Shown: positions 44,256 through 57,613, numbered from the stretch's first letter. The stretch: DNA of 64,000 nt from Tachypleus tridentatus (GCF_004210375.1 NC_134833.1:146064127-146128126); one strand, 5' to 3'. A program made the numbers and translations. The notes: generated from the sequence alone by a model not told the origin.

Positions 44256-46753
44256 TCCAATCTGTCTTCTTACATTTTCCTTCACTCGTCGTCATCATTG
44301 TCTGTTGGAAGAGATTATTTAAGCAGGTATTTTTTTACCACGCCCAGTGCATTTTCTTCCGCACTATTTTCATCGCATTGCACGTGGGGATTTTGTCTTC
44401 CATTTGTGGCCGTACTTCAGACTCTGCGACTTTAAATCGTAAGTTTGCTTCATTTTCCTTTTTTTCAGTTGTTTTTTTTTTTTCTTTTATCCCATAGATC
44501 CTGCTGTGTGACAAATGGTGTCTGACGTGGTATTTAATTTAAAATGTGCACTATAAGCTATGTATACTCGCACTTTATTGTCTATGTCTTCTCACACTCG
44601 CTGTAGAGATGGCGTGTGTTCCATAAGACTACTGGAAGATTATCTACCTTATGATAATTCATAATTCATAAATATGCCCATTCTGGACTGCACCACCCGT
44701 ATACTGCATGGGTAAAGCAGAAGGAAATAGATGCCATGTCTTCGGTGAATAACTCAGTATGGTCTGCTATTCAAAATAGGATTTCATGGTCACCCAATGC
44801 CTCTAGTCATGGCATTTTTTTGGACTCTCCAATGCATTCACACCCTCCTTCTTTGAATGGAGTAAGAAGTCCTCACCACTTTCCAGTTCTGACTGTGGTG
44901 GATAACCATGGAAGCCCTCTCCTAAATGGGTTCCACGATAGAGTTGTCTGTAACCATTTTAAAGTAGATTGTTGGTGGTATGCTGGTGTAGATGCAACGC
45001 AGTCTCCATGCAATATGATCTATCCCTTTGCTGGTGGATGTGGTCTCCTGTTGCTATTACACAATCACAAAAGGTTATCCACCAGTTTACTGGATGATGT
45101 GGCCTCCAAAAACTATTTACATGTTTAACAATAGTTGCAAGCACTGGAGTTGATCCATTACCTTATAAGATGGCCTGGCCTCCTTATACCATTTACATTA
45201 CCATCCAGTTGATCTGTCACCGAACTGGTTGACGTGACCTTCTGTTACATATTTCTATACCAACTGAATCCATCACAAATACCTCTTTTCATTGGGAGCC
45301 CTCGTTGGTTTCCAGCATTTGTGTTATATTTGAGTAAAACAATTAACAAAAATCCACGCACAAGTTGAATCCATCCTCTTGATGCTGAGCGGCTAGTCTT
45401 GGATTGCTTGCTGTAGGATGTTGATCCTTGTGTAATACTCAGTAATCAGAGTGGGTTTAAAATCCAATTCTTAGTGGGAAGTGAAGACAATACGATTCTC
45501 ACCCTACTCTCGTGTGGATGTAAGTATCCTAAAGAGAAGTTTTTAGATGTAGTTGACTTGATGAGTATGGTTTGATTTGCACTAACTATTCTACACCTGA
45601 TTTCTGGCTTTCAGTTTTATAAATTAAACACACAGGTGAAGATTATACTTAGTGTCATTCCACATTTCTGATCTCTCTGTCTTTTGTAATATTAAGATTA
45701 GGAGTATCTTTTCATATGCTTTTGCGGGTGCTTCTATTACTCCTTTACGTTAACCTTTTTCTATAATGTGAGATTCTAGCCCTATTGTCATGGGACAAAG
45801 ACCATGTCGTAACGTTTGTTGACTTCCATTCAAAATTTTATTGAACTACTATTTTATGAATTTTTGATTAAGTTTGATAGCAAACTGTAGATTATAATTC
45901 AAATTTTCATGTTATACACTATTTATTTTTAAATATGAAAGTAAATATTTAAAAACATTTCTAAACAGTGGTTTTAGTTCATGTTTTTATGTCAAAATAA
46001 AAAGGCTATAGTTGTGTATGAATAGAAACTCAAATAGTCAATATTTAAAAGACATACTATAAAGTAAAAACCTACTATTTTTTCTATATCATGAGATATC
46101 ACTAATGTAGTAAATCAAATAGTGCCCCCTGCTTACTTCTTTCGATTTTGAAAATGGTCCCTTTATATACACTTATTTCTATATATAATATGTAATAAAC
46201 TAATAGAAAGCTCAGAATGTTCCACAACTGGGTTTTTCAGCTATTTTTCAACAATTTATATTTACTTCCTAATTTTTATGGTGGTTACGAGATGACCAAA
46301 TCTATCGAAAATGTATATTAATTTGATTGTGAAAATAACAGATAAAATAAAGTTCTTTTTTCTTAAAAACATTTGATAATTATCTGAAGGGTTATAAATA
46401 TTTCATATGTGAAATTTAAAAATTTTCTCATGCATAAGTCTTTTAAAATCAAAATTACTCTGCATGTTCTCCTTGTCAACATTTTGAAAGAAAATACAAG
46501 AAAATGTTTAAAATGTTTTAATGCCTAAATTATAAATGTGATATTTAGTGTAAAAAACCTTGTAATGTTTACTAATAATTTTCAAAAGTTTGTTAACATG
46601 TGCCTATATTATCAAATATCGTACTATAATTACTCTAATAAATGAGTTTGTGATTACGTGCTGGGTGAATTTCACCCAGCCTCTAACGACTGGGCTAGTT
46701 AGTCTTGTAAGATGTGGTAGATACTGTCTCAGAAGTTATTTTCCTATACTGAA
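44256..46753. other. Gene-free region, possible further LINE debris
   Basis: A 130-codon + frame at 44736-45128 (MSSVNNSVWSAIQ...) matches no family I recognise; its Ser/Pro/His-rich, pyrimidine-rich make-up suggests old retroelement sequence. From 45.3 to 46.7 kb the sequence is plain AT-rich. Confidence 0.4.
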
Positions 46754-46873
46754 GCTCCCCGCTAGTATAGCGGTAAGTCTACGGGTTTACAACGCTAAAA
46801 ATCAGGGGTTCGATTCCCCTTGATAGGCTCAGCAGATAGCCCAATGTGGTTTTGCTATAAGAAAAACACACGT
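46754..46873 (+). mobile_element. SINE family 3, well preserved
   Basis: The head gctccccgctagtatagcgg, loop TTTACAA (reading TAC), B box ggggttcgattcccc, then the tail cagcagatagcccaatgtgg and acacacg. It is the cleanest copy of this family. It could be mistaken for a tRNA gene, but the acceptor stem does not close. Confidence 0.85.
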
Positions 46874-47029
46874 ACACTAAAAATGTATTTCCAATGGACG
46901 CTCACCTCTCTTACACCTGCGTAACTTCAAAGTGAGGATTTAGTAGAGGATTGTAGAGAAAGTCACTTGAGAATGCTATGATATTACTGGTTAATGATTA
47001 TTCGCGTGAGAGACATGTTAGATTATACT

Positions 47030-47345
47030 AATTTCAACGATGGGGAGCGCAAGGCTTGTGGCATGCGTAAAGAACAAGTTCTCGTATAGAGGGCAGCACC
47101 GATTGAGAATACCTAATCTTGTGATGAATTGTTGTTTTGAATTAAGCACAAAGCAACACAATGGGCTATCTGTGTTCTGCCCACCACGGGTATCGAAACC
47201 CGGATTTTAGCGTTGTAAGTCCGCAGTCATACCGCTGAGCCACTGGGGGCACTTGTGATGAGAGGTTAGTACCTTCCGCAATACATTTTTAGTATTGGAA
47301 AATTACAACGTCTTCTCCGTTCATACCGACACTTAAAACAATAGA
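47030..47345 (-). repeat. Unclassified GCTGCC repeat, copy d, interrupted by a SINE
   Basis: The minus strand reads gtgctgccctctatacgaga and cgcatgccacaagccttgcg, with further similarity to copy c (ggtac-taacct...cacaagat) across the SINE insertion. Confidence 0.72.
47128..47251 (-). mobile_element. SINE family 2 with 10-bp target duplication
   Basis: cttgtgatga flanks it (47118-47127 and 47252-47261). It is complete from tail (aattaagcacaaagcaacac on +) to head (ccgctgagccactgggggc). It is inserted inside copy d of the GCTGCC repeat and so is younger than that repeat. Confidence 0.93.
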
Positions 47346-48896
47346 CTGTAATGCTATTCGTTGGTATTACCACGTGAAATGACATAACTAGAGTATTTTT
47401 CTTTGGTATTAACAGTTAAAAATAGCACGGAGTATGGATAGTTTTCTTATTTCATATTATCACTTAAAGTGACACAGATAAGCTGATACTTAAAGTGCTG
47501 ATGTCCAAGATATTTTTCATATATAAATTGATGTTTCAAATTATTTGTTCATATTCAAATTTCTTACTGCTTTTAGCCCCAGTCAAGAAATGCGCGTACA
47601 AAACATTGGCTTTAAAAGAATTGATATTATTGTAAAATAAATATGTGTCGTTATTTTAACATGTATGACTCTTGGCTAAACTGAGAAGGAATGCTGTGTA
47701 CCTTTATTTTCTTTACCAAACAATCAAAGGCTGTATTTCGAAACATTACCTGTTCAGCAGGAAGCGCTGTTCCTATTGCTGTAACAAACCAGTTATCACT
47801 TAACTTCCATCAACTTGGAAGAATATATAAACCTTTGAATGTTTGCAGTTAAACCCTCGGAGGTACTGAATAATTGGGAATAGGATGACTTAGAAAGAAA
47901 GACATATTCGTGATGGTTCGAGGTTAGTTAATCTAAGTCTAAACTTTCAAATATTTTACAGAACAACAGATTAAAAAGGAGACAAATGCAGCTCATTCCA
48001 GCTTCTCAGGGCCATGTTTCACCTTAAAAAATTTGTATGAATAATAAAATAATTGTTTTATTTATAGCCGCCAATAAAGAGGAAAAGAAAATTCAAAGTT
48101 ATAGCTGTAATAACTTTTTAACTATTGTTCGTTCCTTACAAAATGGCGGAAGTCTACTGAAAAACTTAATAATGGTGGTTTAATCAATAACAACGATCCA
48201 AACTTTCTTTGTATAGCAGAAATACACTAAAAGTAAGCATCTGTAGTGAGGTACATACTAAAAACAACACGATGTTGCTTCGAAAGACTAGATACATTGA
48301 TGAGAAAATGACATTTGAAATAATTAAGCATTTCAGTTGAAACTTATAGAGAAGCCGTAATGCACTTATTGCAAAGAGACCGGTTGAGGTGGATGTATTA
48401 TAACTACAAATAATAATAAATAAATAAATTGAACCTATAACAGATTAAACTGAAACTCTTAACATCAGAAAAGTTGAACCTTTTATATGCAAAGCCTTTA
48501 ACCGTGACTTAAGAAAACCTCAAATATAACATCAACAGAAAGGATGAAGAAAACATGTGTTATAATGTCTACAGAGGACGCTGTGTGCTTTAATCCGTCT
48601 CATACGGACAACGTAAACGTTCTTTCGCTTTATTCAAGTAAATTTGAAACTAATAACTGAACAGCCCACATTTTGTGATATGAGTTATCAGGCCCATCTT
48701 GTTGCTGTATTTTTCACTCTCTTAGATCAACAAATTATCTCTTTAGTAATAGCTACATTTTTAACTACACCCGTTTCGATTATCTTTGTTATACTTGCTT
48801 ATTATCTCGACAGTGGAAATAATTTGTTATTCTAAGCACTTGAGTAACACATTGGATTTCTTTGTTTAGGAAATGCGTCAATCAACACGTGGGCTT
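47346..48896. other. Gene-free stretch
   Basis: Nothing recognised; the frame at 48644-48835 is a hydrophobic chance ORF with no family resemblance. Confidence 0.45.
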
Positions 48897-49440
48897 TTCT
48901 TTGATTAGAAAATAGTGGATAACATAGCTATCCTTTCTTTGTTTGGAAAATAGTGGATAATATAGTTATCCTTTCTTTGTTTGGAAAATAGTGGATAACA
49001 TAGTTATCCTTTCTTTGATTAGAAAATAGTGGATAACATAGCTATCCTTTCTTTGTTTGGAAAATAGTGGATAATATAGTTATCCTTTCTTTGTTTGGAA
49101 AATAGTGGATAACATAGTTATCCTTTCTTTGATTGGAAAATAGTGGATAACATAGTTATCCTTTCTTTGATTAGAAAATAATGGATAATATAGTTATCCT
49201 TTCTTTGATTGAAAATAGGGGATAACATAGTTATCCTTTCTTTGTTTGGAAAATAGTGGATAACATAGTTATCCTTTCTTTGATTGGAAAATAGTGGATA
49301 ACAGTTATCCTTTCTCTGTTTGGAAAATAGTGGATAACATAGTTATCCTTTCTTTGATTGGAAAATAGTGGATAACATAGTTATCCTTTCTTTGATTAGA
49401 AAATAGTGGATAGCATAGTTATCCTTTCTTTGATTAGAAA
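48897..49440 (+). repeat. 38-bp minisatellite with a palindrome in each unit
   Basis: About 14 units of 38 bp: GGATAACATAGTTATCC, then tttctttgattggaaaatagt. Each unit holds the 7-bp inverted repeat GGATAAC/GTTATCC around a 3-base loop. Most arms are intact; some units carry GCTATCC or GGATAAT instead. One unit lacks the loop (about 49297). Confidence 0.93.
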
Positions 49441-51218
49441 ACTACAAATAATGACTGAAAGTTTTTTCATTAGGAAAGGGTGAGTCATTATAATTAATGA
49501 CACAAGGGTGTCTTTGATTAAAAAAATAATATACACTAGATCTATTTAAACGTGACGTTTTCTATTAGAATATAACAGAATTTAGTTAAAGGTGATATTT
49601 TTATTAGAAAATAAAGGACGCTAGATGTATTTCAATATGACGTTTTTGATTAGAAAATAACGGATACTACACTTAGTTTAAGGTGACATTTTATGTTATA
49701 AAACTAGTTAGTAATATGTAGGGTATCTTGATTACAAAATTTTAGATAAGAAAGATATAAGACCAAGTTGATATTTTTATGGTTGATAATTATGGATAGT
49801 ACCACACAGAACTCACATATTTAGGTGGTGATGGATAACTACAGTTAATGACACGTGGCCACCATAGGTAACGGATGTTGTTTTCACCCTCTTGTGTATT
49901 TGTCAGCAAGATTTATCGAAAACGAGAAAATGAATTTGGACGACTGGTGGTATACACTTGAACTACTTCACAACTTAATAAATCCCTATTTGATAATATA
50001 GGGACCAATTTTTCAAACCATTTTTACTCTATATAACTCAGTCAAAAGTGGTCGGATTTTTGATAAAACTTGGTGGACACATGCAGAATATTATTCCTTA
50101 TTGTCCTGCAAAAATGATTCGTGTCCACTCATAACGACGAACATATTTTCTTATTTCGTTAGAGCTGCATATAACCATTAGTGAGTGGTGGAGGTATGCC
50201 CTTTAGTGAGTGTCCTTTAGTTCGTTAAGGAATGATGCCTCATATAGATCGTGATACGTGAGAAAACTGTTTTAAAGTACAATTAGCAACACCTGGAATT
50301 TGTTTAAGAAACTGTCAGCGGTAAATAGTAAATAACTAAATTAGAGGCACCTGGTATTTATTTAGTGAGCGAACAATGGATAACTACAGTTAGTGAGTAG
50401 AGTGCGGGTTAGATTCAGGAAGAAACAATTTTACACTTAGTTTAAAATATTACAGGTGTTTAAATATCCAACCTAAACTTCAAACTTGTTACCCAGATGG
50501 CTGCACTATCGATGGTTGGTTCGTCAACTCCAAGTTCGAAGACTACCACAACATCACGCCGTGTGCGAACTTCCGTTACTGATTTTTCCAGAAATAATTT
50601 GTTATTAAAAGCTACAGCAGTATAATACATGATTACGTGTTCTCTGTACAATTATAAGAAAGGTATGGCAAGTTTGTTCGCTGTTTACCATATCAGTATT
50701 GTGTGTTCGGTAGTGAAACCCACAACCTTTCCAAGTGCCAAACTAACTTGAAAACAACAACAAACAAACAAAATATAGCCGCAACGACACCGTGAAAATC
50801 CTTAAGAGTTATAACATTAAAATACAATGTTTCGATATCCTTAAAGGACACAGCACATAAAACCCACTGTTTAGCCTGACGCTTAACTACAAAGAAACAA
50901 AAACTATAATATATGAAAGTTTTTAACCAGCAACTAAAACACGGAAAGGTAATTTTTTTTTATATAATAATACGAAAGTAACCAATAACAATCGGTGGAT
51001 GTAAGATGTGTAAAATCATGTAAATTAACGAATCAATGACTGTAGATGGTGTTATGCACCGCCATCTAAAGCTTTGTGTAGGCCGAGTTAAATCTCTTCC
51101 AAAAGTGTTTTTATTTTCCAGTATCCCTATCTGCAATTAAGCATGTTTTTATTACTCTTATTAAAATTATCCTCACTTTCCAATATCCCTAATTACAGTT
51201 TAATATGATTTTATTATT
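49441..51218. other. Gene-free stretch with degenerate repeat traces
   Basis: From 49500 to 49700 there are loose repeats of gattagaaaataa...gatact and ggtgaca-like words, probably the decayed edge of the 38-bp array. Nothing coding is recognised beyond; the minus frame at 50460-50651 is unassigned. Confidence 0.45.
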
Positions 51219-52115
51219 AGGTTGTCCAGAAATAAATGTCGTTTTCGAACTGCGAAGTTTGGAAAAGTATAAACCAGTGTTGTAAAACATGCTTTAATCA
51301 AAGTAAGCACCATTTGTATCAAACCATTTCTGTCAACGTGTAACAATGATCATGCTGTATAAATAAGAGTTTCTATGGTCAATGAGCTCCCTGAAAGCTT
51401 CTTCTGTAGCTGTCTGGTTTTGAAAGTGCTTATTATTCAAAACGTTGTCAAAGTGCTTGAAAAAAATGAAAATCTGTAGGGGAACGATCTGCAAAATAAG
51501 GTGGATGAGACAGAACCTCGATTACTAATTCGTTCAATTTTTTGAGCGTCATCCTTGACAGGTCTCATAACTCTGATTTTGTTGATCTTCAGTCAGTTCA
51601 TGTGGAACCTACTTGTCCAACTTTTTCGTCTTTCCAATCGCACTCAGGTGGTTGGCAATGCTTGGTTTACTTGTGGCTAGCTTTTCTGCAAGCTCACGTA
51701 CTGTTGTGCGAGGGTCTATATTAACTGCTTCTCTTAATGTGTTTTCATCTAAGGACAGCTTCCTTCCACGACTTTCGTGGTCGTCAATACTTTCATCTCC
51801 AAATCGAAACATTTGGAACCAATGCTGAACTGTGAGTTCAATCCAGATCCACAGCCAAATACCTGGTTGATGTTCCGTATAGTTTCGGTAGCTTTCCGTC
51901 AAATTTGAAATTGTAGAGTAAAATCAGAAAAAAAGTCATTCTTGTCCATGCTGCTTTGGGAGTTGCGAAACTTATTCTTAGTAGAGCTGAAACACCAGAC
52001 AATTGAGACATCTTGTAAACGACAAAAGTTGGATTAAACTAACCAAGCAACGATAAGTTCTCAGTATTGATCTTCTTAATGACATCGTGAGAATTCTGAC
52101 ATTTATTTCTGATAC
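51219..52115 (-). mobile_element. Mariner-like element, internally deleted
   Basis: The left end aggttgtccagaaataaatg is matched, imperfectly, by gacatttatttctgatac near 52100 as the inverted repeat. The interior codes for a mariner transposase on the minus strand, broken by stops and lacking its centre. Confidence 0.8.
51330..51960 (-). pseudogene. Mariner transposase remnant
   Basis: On the minus strand, the N-terminal helix-turn-helix part reads DPRTTVRELAEKL and then HLSAIGKTKKLDK-stop-VPHEL, the linker signature of mariner transposases. After a gap it resumes with FKHFDN, NKHFQNQTATEEAF and FRELIDHRNS, the C-terminal part. The segment with the first two catalytic acids appears to be missing, so it is inactive. 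Confidence 0.82.
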
Positions 52116-52416
52116 TTTCGATACAACTGTTTATCTTACCAATACAACTTTGTCCACAAACTCCATATAAAATTCGTTAAAACACACGGGGTAGTCAGAT
52201 TTTTTTCAGCAGAACAGCATTGTTCTATCTCGTATGTCCGCCATAAAGCTGTGTCATGAAGGTACAGATTAAAATTTAGAAACGTATGTCATTAATTGAA
52301 ACACACCAACCTTTCACTTGATTGTGACAAACAAGACGAGGTGTCTGGCAGTGTTGTAAGCTTGCTCACTTGTTGTTTCAACTTCAATTTTAACAGTCTC
52401 TGTTATCACTCTGAGG

Positions 52417-52688
52417 TTTGGGTTTGGAATTTCACAGAGCTAAGCGAGGGCTATCTGCGCTAGCCGTCCCTAATTTAGCAGTGTAAGACTAGAGGGAAGG
52501 CAGCTAGTCATCACCACCCACCGCCAACTCTTGGGCTACTCTTTTACCAACGAATAGTGGGATTGACCGTCACATTATAACGCCGCCACAGCTAAAAAAG
52601 TGAGCATATTTGGCATGACGAGGATTCGAAACCGCGACCCTCAGATTACGAGTCGCACGCCTTAACTACCTGACCATGCTAGGCCTAC
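52417..52688 (-). mobile_element. SINE family 1 with 8-bp target duplication
   Basis: ctctgagg flanks it (52409-52416 and 52689-52696). It is full length, with a head complement ending accatgctaggcc. Confidence 0.9.
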
Positions 52689-52696
52689 CTCTGAGG

Positions 52697-54147
52697 ACAT
52701 TGGTATATAACCCAGCAAGAACAGGAGTGCACATTCTAAGAATATGTTCTAACATTCCTATTTCATGTTCATGCCAACTATCGAGATCGGAAGCAGATTA
52801 AAAGTTGACCTCCACAGAAATAAGATTCGAACAGGTCTCGCCGCATTACCAGTATAGTTACTGTTACCTTAACTTTGTAGAATGTTTTGTAATTTCAAGG
52901 AATAAATCGTGCTAAACACCCACTCACACTGTGAGCCTACTGAGTGAAAACCCTTTTCGTACAGGAAACTTCCCATGTGGATGTAATGATCCTGTTTTAA
53001 CGAATCTTTTCCCGGACTCAGGTGTAGTGAAGTATTTATCGTGCCAGGATTATCGATTCAGTGAGTTCATAGCTCTGGTTCCATTAAACCAAAAACGCTC
53101 ACTGGCAGTTTAGGGCTACTGATGTGTTATAAGTGTGACAGCCAACTATCACTCTCCGGTCAGCTAAAAGTTTATGATAGGCACTTTTGACAAACTACCA
53201 ACCCCGTAGTCTGGCAGTAACAAATTACAAATGGCAATGTGTACACTGCCTTTACACAGCTTTTCGTGAAAATATTAAAAATTAAAGCCATTTAATTAAC
53301 AGTTTGAAACTTCTCCAAACAGGTGGGTGAAGTTAGCTAGACCACTCTACGACCTACCATTGTCCACTATCTTTTGTCTAATGATCGTTATTGAAGTCAT
53401 ATGTCTCAGTGATTAAAACTAAACAGTGAAAAGTAGTGAGGATATGGTCCAATGCGGTTCGTTTTCCCTCGGTAGACACAGCAGACAGCCCAATGTGGGT
53501 GTGGTATAAGGAAAACACACACATACCAGGGTATGTTCTTGCTCTACAAATCTATATGGACCAGCGTTAAGATAGACGTGGTCTTCTTTTACGGTAATTC
53601 AAAATACATGATAAAGAAAGTCACTGGGTCTTATCTTTCAGTGTCAATTCCACCATTTTTAAATTTTAATTTTAGTTAGTAAAAATAACTTCAGCTGATA
53701 TGATGGGTGACTAATAATACTAATAGAGACCTAACTGTTGGGCAGTTATTTCACTGATCACTTATCTCGTTAATTCAAAGTGTGATGCTAATACAATAAT
53801 ACCACTTATGTTTTAGTTCACTATTTTTATCAAAATGCAGCATTTTCAGTTAACATTACAACATTTTCCATGGGAGTTTTTTTATCTAGGGCCCTCCCAG
53901 TACAGCTTCGCCACTTATATTATTTTTACCAACGAAAATTAGACCTTCTGTTATGTATTTGTATCCACGCCTCTATTTTAAACCATTAGGGGAACACTAG
54001 TTATATGAACTTGTAGAAATTGTAGTCGGAGAAATAAAATGTTTTCGTTACAATTAAATGTTGTCAAAGGAACTCGTCCAGTAATGGAAACCACTACAAC
54101 AGTATCTTGGGACATTGCTTTATTGTTTATAAAGTAAGAATATTCTA
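52697..54147. other. Gene-free stretch
   Basis: A family 3 SINE tail lies at about 53440-53523 (+; cagcagacagcccaatgtgg then acacacac). The 60-codon frame at 52931-53113 is unassigned. Confidence 0.45.
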
Positions 54148-54385
54148 CTGGGTGGCCCGTAAGTCCCTACCCATCCATATATCTTATGTATCCAGTGTAT
54201 CTGTGTGCTGTTCCTCATTCTCACTGCATAATATTATGCGACACCATGTTCTGTGAGACATTTTCCTCAACATAGCAGGGGTTATTGTTCCAAATGCCGC
54301 GGTAACAGCTGCCTTTAACTCATCATTAGTATTATAACGTTGTTTAGACATAATGTGGATGGATAAGGACTTACGGGCCACCCTG
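54148..54385. mobile_element. 238-bp MITE with TA target duplication
   Basis: Inverted ends of about 30 bp (ctgggtggcccgtaagtccc; complement of cttacgggccaccctg) are flanked by TA at 54146-54147 and 54386-54387. The minus strand keeps a short transposase-like C-terminal reading (ELKAAVTAAFGTITPAMLRK), as in many arthropod IS630/Tc1-type elements. It is an internally deleted derivative. Confidence 0.85.
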
Positions 54386-56570
54386 TATATGTCCATATTC
54401 GTATTCCTACAAAAAGTCTTAAGAAAAGCACTTTAACAGTAGGTCTACTAAAACACTATTTTTTTCATAATATTTCAGTAAAATATTTTACCCTTTGTTT
54501 GTGTCACACAAGTTGTCAAATACCCACCATATCTATAATATAGATATACTACAAATCGGTCATTTCTCTCGACAGTTTTACACTGAAACGCATTTTGTAT
54601 ATTTAATATAGTTCTACTACAGTTTAATAGTTGTTAAAAATTTACTACCCTAACGTAAGTTACACACATAACGTACTTAGGCTACAATTTAATCATTTTT
54701 ATTAACAGTATTTAGCCTAATTCTAACACGTACAAGTAAGATACAATGCCGTCGTTTCTCTTAGCGTTGTTACACTCAAATATCCATTATTTATAAATGT
54801 TTGGCCAAAATTTAGCTTGAAACATTACGTTTCGGATTATAATCTGTAAATATGGATGATTCATTTTAGCGATCTTGCTATTTGACAAAATTTGATCGCC
54901 CTCATGAATTCATTGTTTCTATACAGTAGGCTTAACACATTTGCATTAAACGTCCTTATTTTTATATTGCACTATTAAAGCAATAATATTTTTTTAAATA
55001 ACGTTATTTCTTGTTAAAATGTTTGTATTTTGTGCGTTGCTGTAGCGTGATTCAGTGTGAATTTTGCTCATCGTATGAACTATGATTTCAAATCATAGTA
55101 TTACCATGACAAAAAGCAGGTCTGTAAAAAGGATTGTACAGGTACTCTATCTTTATTTAACAATAATGGTAATTTTTTGTCCAGAAATTTCCAGAGTTTT
55201 ATATGTTAATTAGTAGTTGAACAATAAATTATTATAAGACGTTTATGAGAGGTCTGAAGTCTAACCAATTATTTAAAATAATTGTAGATACCAAGTTATT
55301 ACGGATTAATTACGTCGGGAAGTGAGATTTGTAGGCGAAATGCGCTTATACGAGAAGACTAGTCTCATAGTCGTTGGGGAGTAACATATACAATCAGAAC
55401 TTAGCAGTAAGTAATATTTAATAAATATTGACTTTAAAGTTTTACAACCGTGTGTTGATGTTAGGTTTGAGACTAATTATCCTTATTATACTAATAATAC
55501 TAACAAAGAGAGATAGAGAAATAGTTTAACTGTTGAGTAAAACATAGAATCAACTTTTGTGTTTAACAGTTCGAGTTAGGATGAAATCGGAGAACATTAA
55601 AGCAAATAATCATTGTATTATAGTGACCTACCTGTGTTAAAGTAAGTCGATTGTTTAAAAGTAAACAACAGCAACTAAAGCACTGTAAATATTACTGCAG
55701 AAGGTGTAAAACGTATTTGAAAAGTTACTGAAAACAATTAAATAAAATTTAAAAAATGACTGACCAGTAAAGTATCACTAAAAGTATTTGCCTATACATT
55801 TGTGACTAGTTAGGCCTAAACGCTAAGTTTTTCTAGGTAATTTCAGTAACGAGGGTTGAACAAGAATAACACTCGTCTAAATGCTATAATATTTAGTCGA
55901 TTATATAGGGACTTCTAGCGTGAGAAAATAATGTCAACACTATTTCTCAAACGTTAAGCTTATTTATTTACTTTTTATTATTACATTTTTACTTTAAGTT
56001 AGCTATTGTTGTTTCTGTATTTTTCTGAAGGTGCATGTCCCCTCTTTTTAAATTAACACTTTTTAATAACTTCTATCTTCAGTTTTTTTTTTTATGTCCA
56101 TTATGGACACAAGTCTGTATAATAGCAGTATTATCCTATTTAAAGCAGTTTACATTATAAAAATAGTAGTTGATGTATAATGTTTTTTAGGAAACATGTC
56201 ATGGTTTTGCTATATCTGGTCAGCTTTCCTCTTACACTGACATTCGCACAGGGTACAAGGTCAAAAATATGTAAATTAACGATTATGAATTCATTATATT
56301 AGCATATCTTTTCCCCATAAATTTCTGATGGAATTTGGGTTGTGACACGTCTACGACCCAGTTCCACTGTCACGACCCTAAACTCTGGTGGGCTGTCGCT
56401 GCTTTTTACTTTTTTCTGAAACTAAATATCTACCATATACATACAGCTAGAAAACTTCTACCCAACTTTCACCTAGAACCACCATTATTTTCACCATCTC
56501 CTGGTTGAACGAGTCTTGTCACTTCTCATAGTTAGCTCTAAAGATGGCTATTCTATTTGCATTGCAGTAG
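54386..56570. other. Gene-free AT-rich stretch
   Basis: No coding or repeat feature was recognised. Confidence 0.45.
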
Positions 56571-56841
56571 GTCCGGCATGGCCAAGTGTGTTAAGGCGTT
56601 CGACTTGTAATCCGAGGGTCGCGGGTTCGAATCCCGGTCGCACCAAACATGCTCGCACTTTCAGCCAAGGGGATGTCATAATGTGACGGTCAATCTCACT
56701 ATTCGTTGGTAAAAGAGTAGCCCAAGAGTTGGCGGTGGGTGGTGATGACAAGCAGACTTCCCTCTAGTCTTACACTGCTAAATTAGGGACGGCTAGCGCA
56801 GATAGCCCTTGAGTAGCTTTGCGCGAAATTAAAAAAAAAAA
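56571..56841 (+). mobile_element. SINE family 1, full length
   Basis: The head gtccggcatggccaagtgtg, loop CTTGTAA, B box gggttcgaatccc, body and tail gcgcagatagcc...gtagctttgcgc are all present, ending in an A run. It has the best conserved tail stem (GCGCA/TGCGC). Confidence 0.92.
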
Positions 56842-57611
56842 CTTACTGGTTTGTGTTTTTTTTACACGGTTTTCTTTTTGACACAAAAACTATGCGATTT
56901 AATTGGCAATGAATAAACTGGGACAGTAATATGTTTCTTGACTATAATTATTAATTTTCAATAGGACCATATCACGTTGTTAAACTTTAGGAAGTATCTA
57001 ACAGGTACACGGAATTTGAATTGTCGTTTTCTCTGTTCTTCCGCACCAGCTGATTTGTTTATAGTTTTTATATAAATTAACAGACTTGCAAAAAAAAGTC
57101 GAGGTATGAAATGTTCTAACGTGCTCTGTCGTTTAGTGTGTTTCTTTTCTATCTTATTTTGTGTAAGTAATGTGAACTTCAGTCCATATAATGATAACGA
57201 ATTAATTTATTTATTCAATTCAAGAACATTTATTACGGGCTACATTTATTTTACAGAAAGTTGTAGGCCTAACTTCGTAAACAAAATTTTGAACACAAAC
57301 TCTGAAAGTATTGCAGGCCTTGTACGTAAATAACATTCAATAGATATTTACTAAATTGATAACTGCAGTAGCATACAGTTTAACTTTAGAGGATCAGTCT
57401 TTTCTCGACTAATAACTAATTGATCCTTCGAACACTCAATACTTCAAAGACTTCTGAATCACTACTCAGTAACTTATCAACAAATGGCACAGACAGTCCT
57501 CATGTAGTTTTGCGCGAAGTTCAAAACAAACTATATCAATAAATAATCCGCTTTATTATTTGCATTCTTTTTCATTACTTTGTTCTTAAAAGTAAAGAGA
57601 TAACCTAGATA
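56842..57611. other. Gene-free stretch
   Basis: A SINE family 1 tail piece lies at about 57483-57536 (gttttgcgcgaagttcaaaa). The 75-codon frame at 57106-57333 begins with a hydrophobic stretch but resembles no family and has no exon signals. Confidence 0.4.
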
Positions 57612-57613
57612 TA

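Noticed and set aside
48897-49440. CRISPR-like array
   Set aside because: Units are contiguous tandem copies with no unique spacers, in a eukaryotic sequence with no cas genes.
51542-51828. + strand frames over the mariner
   Set aside because: Shadows of the minus-strand transposase.
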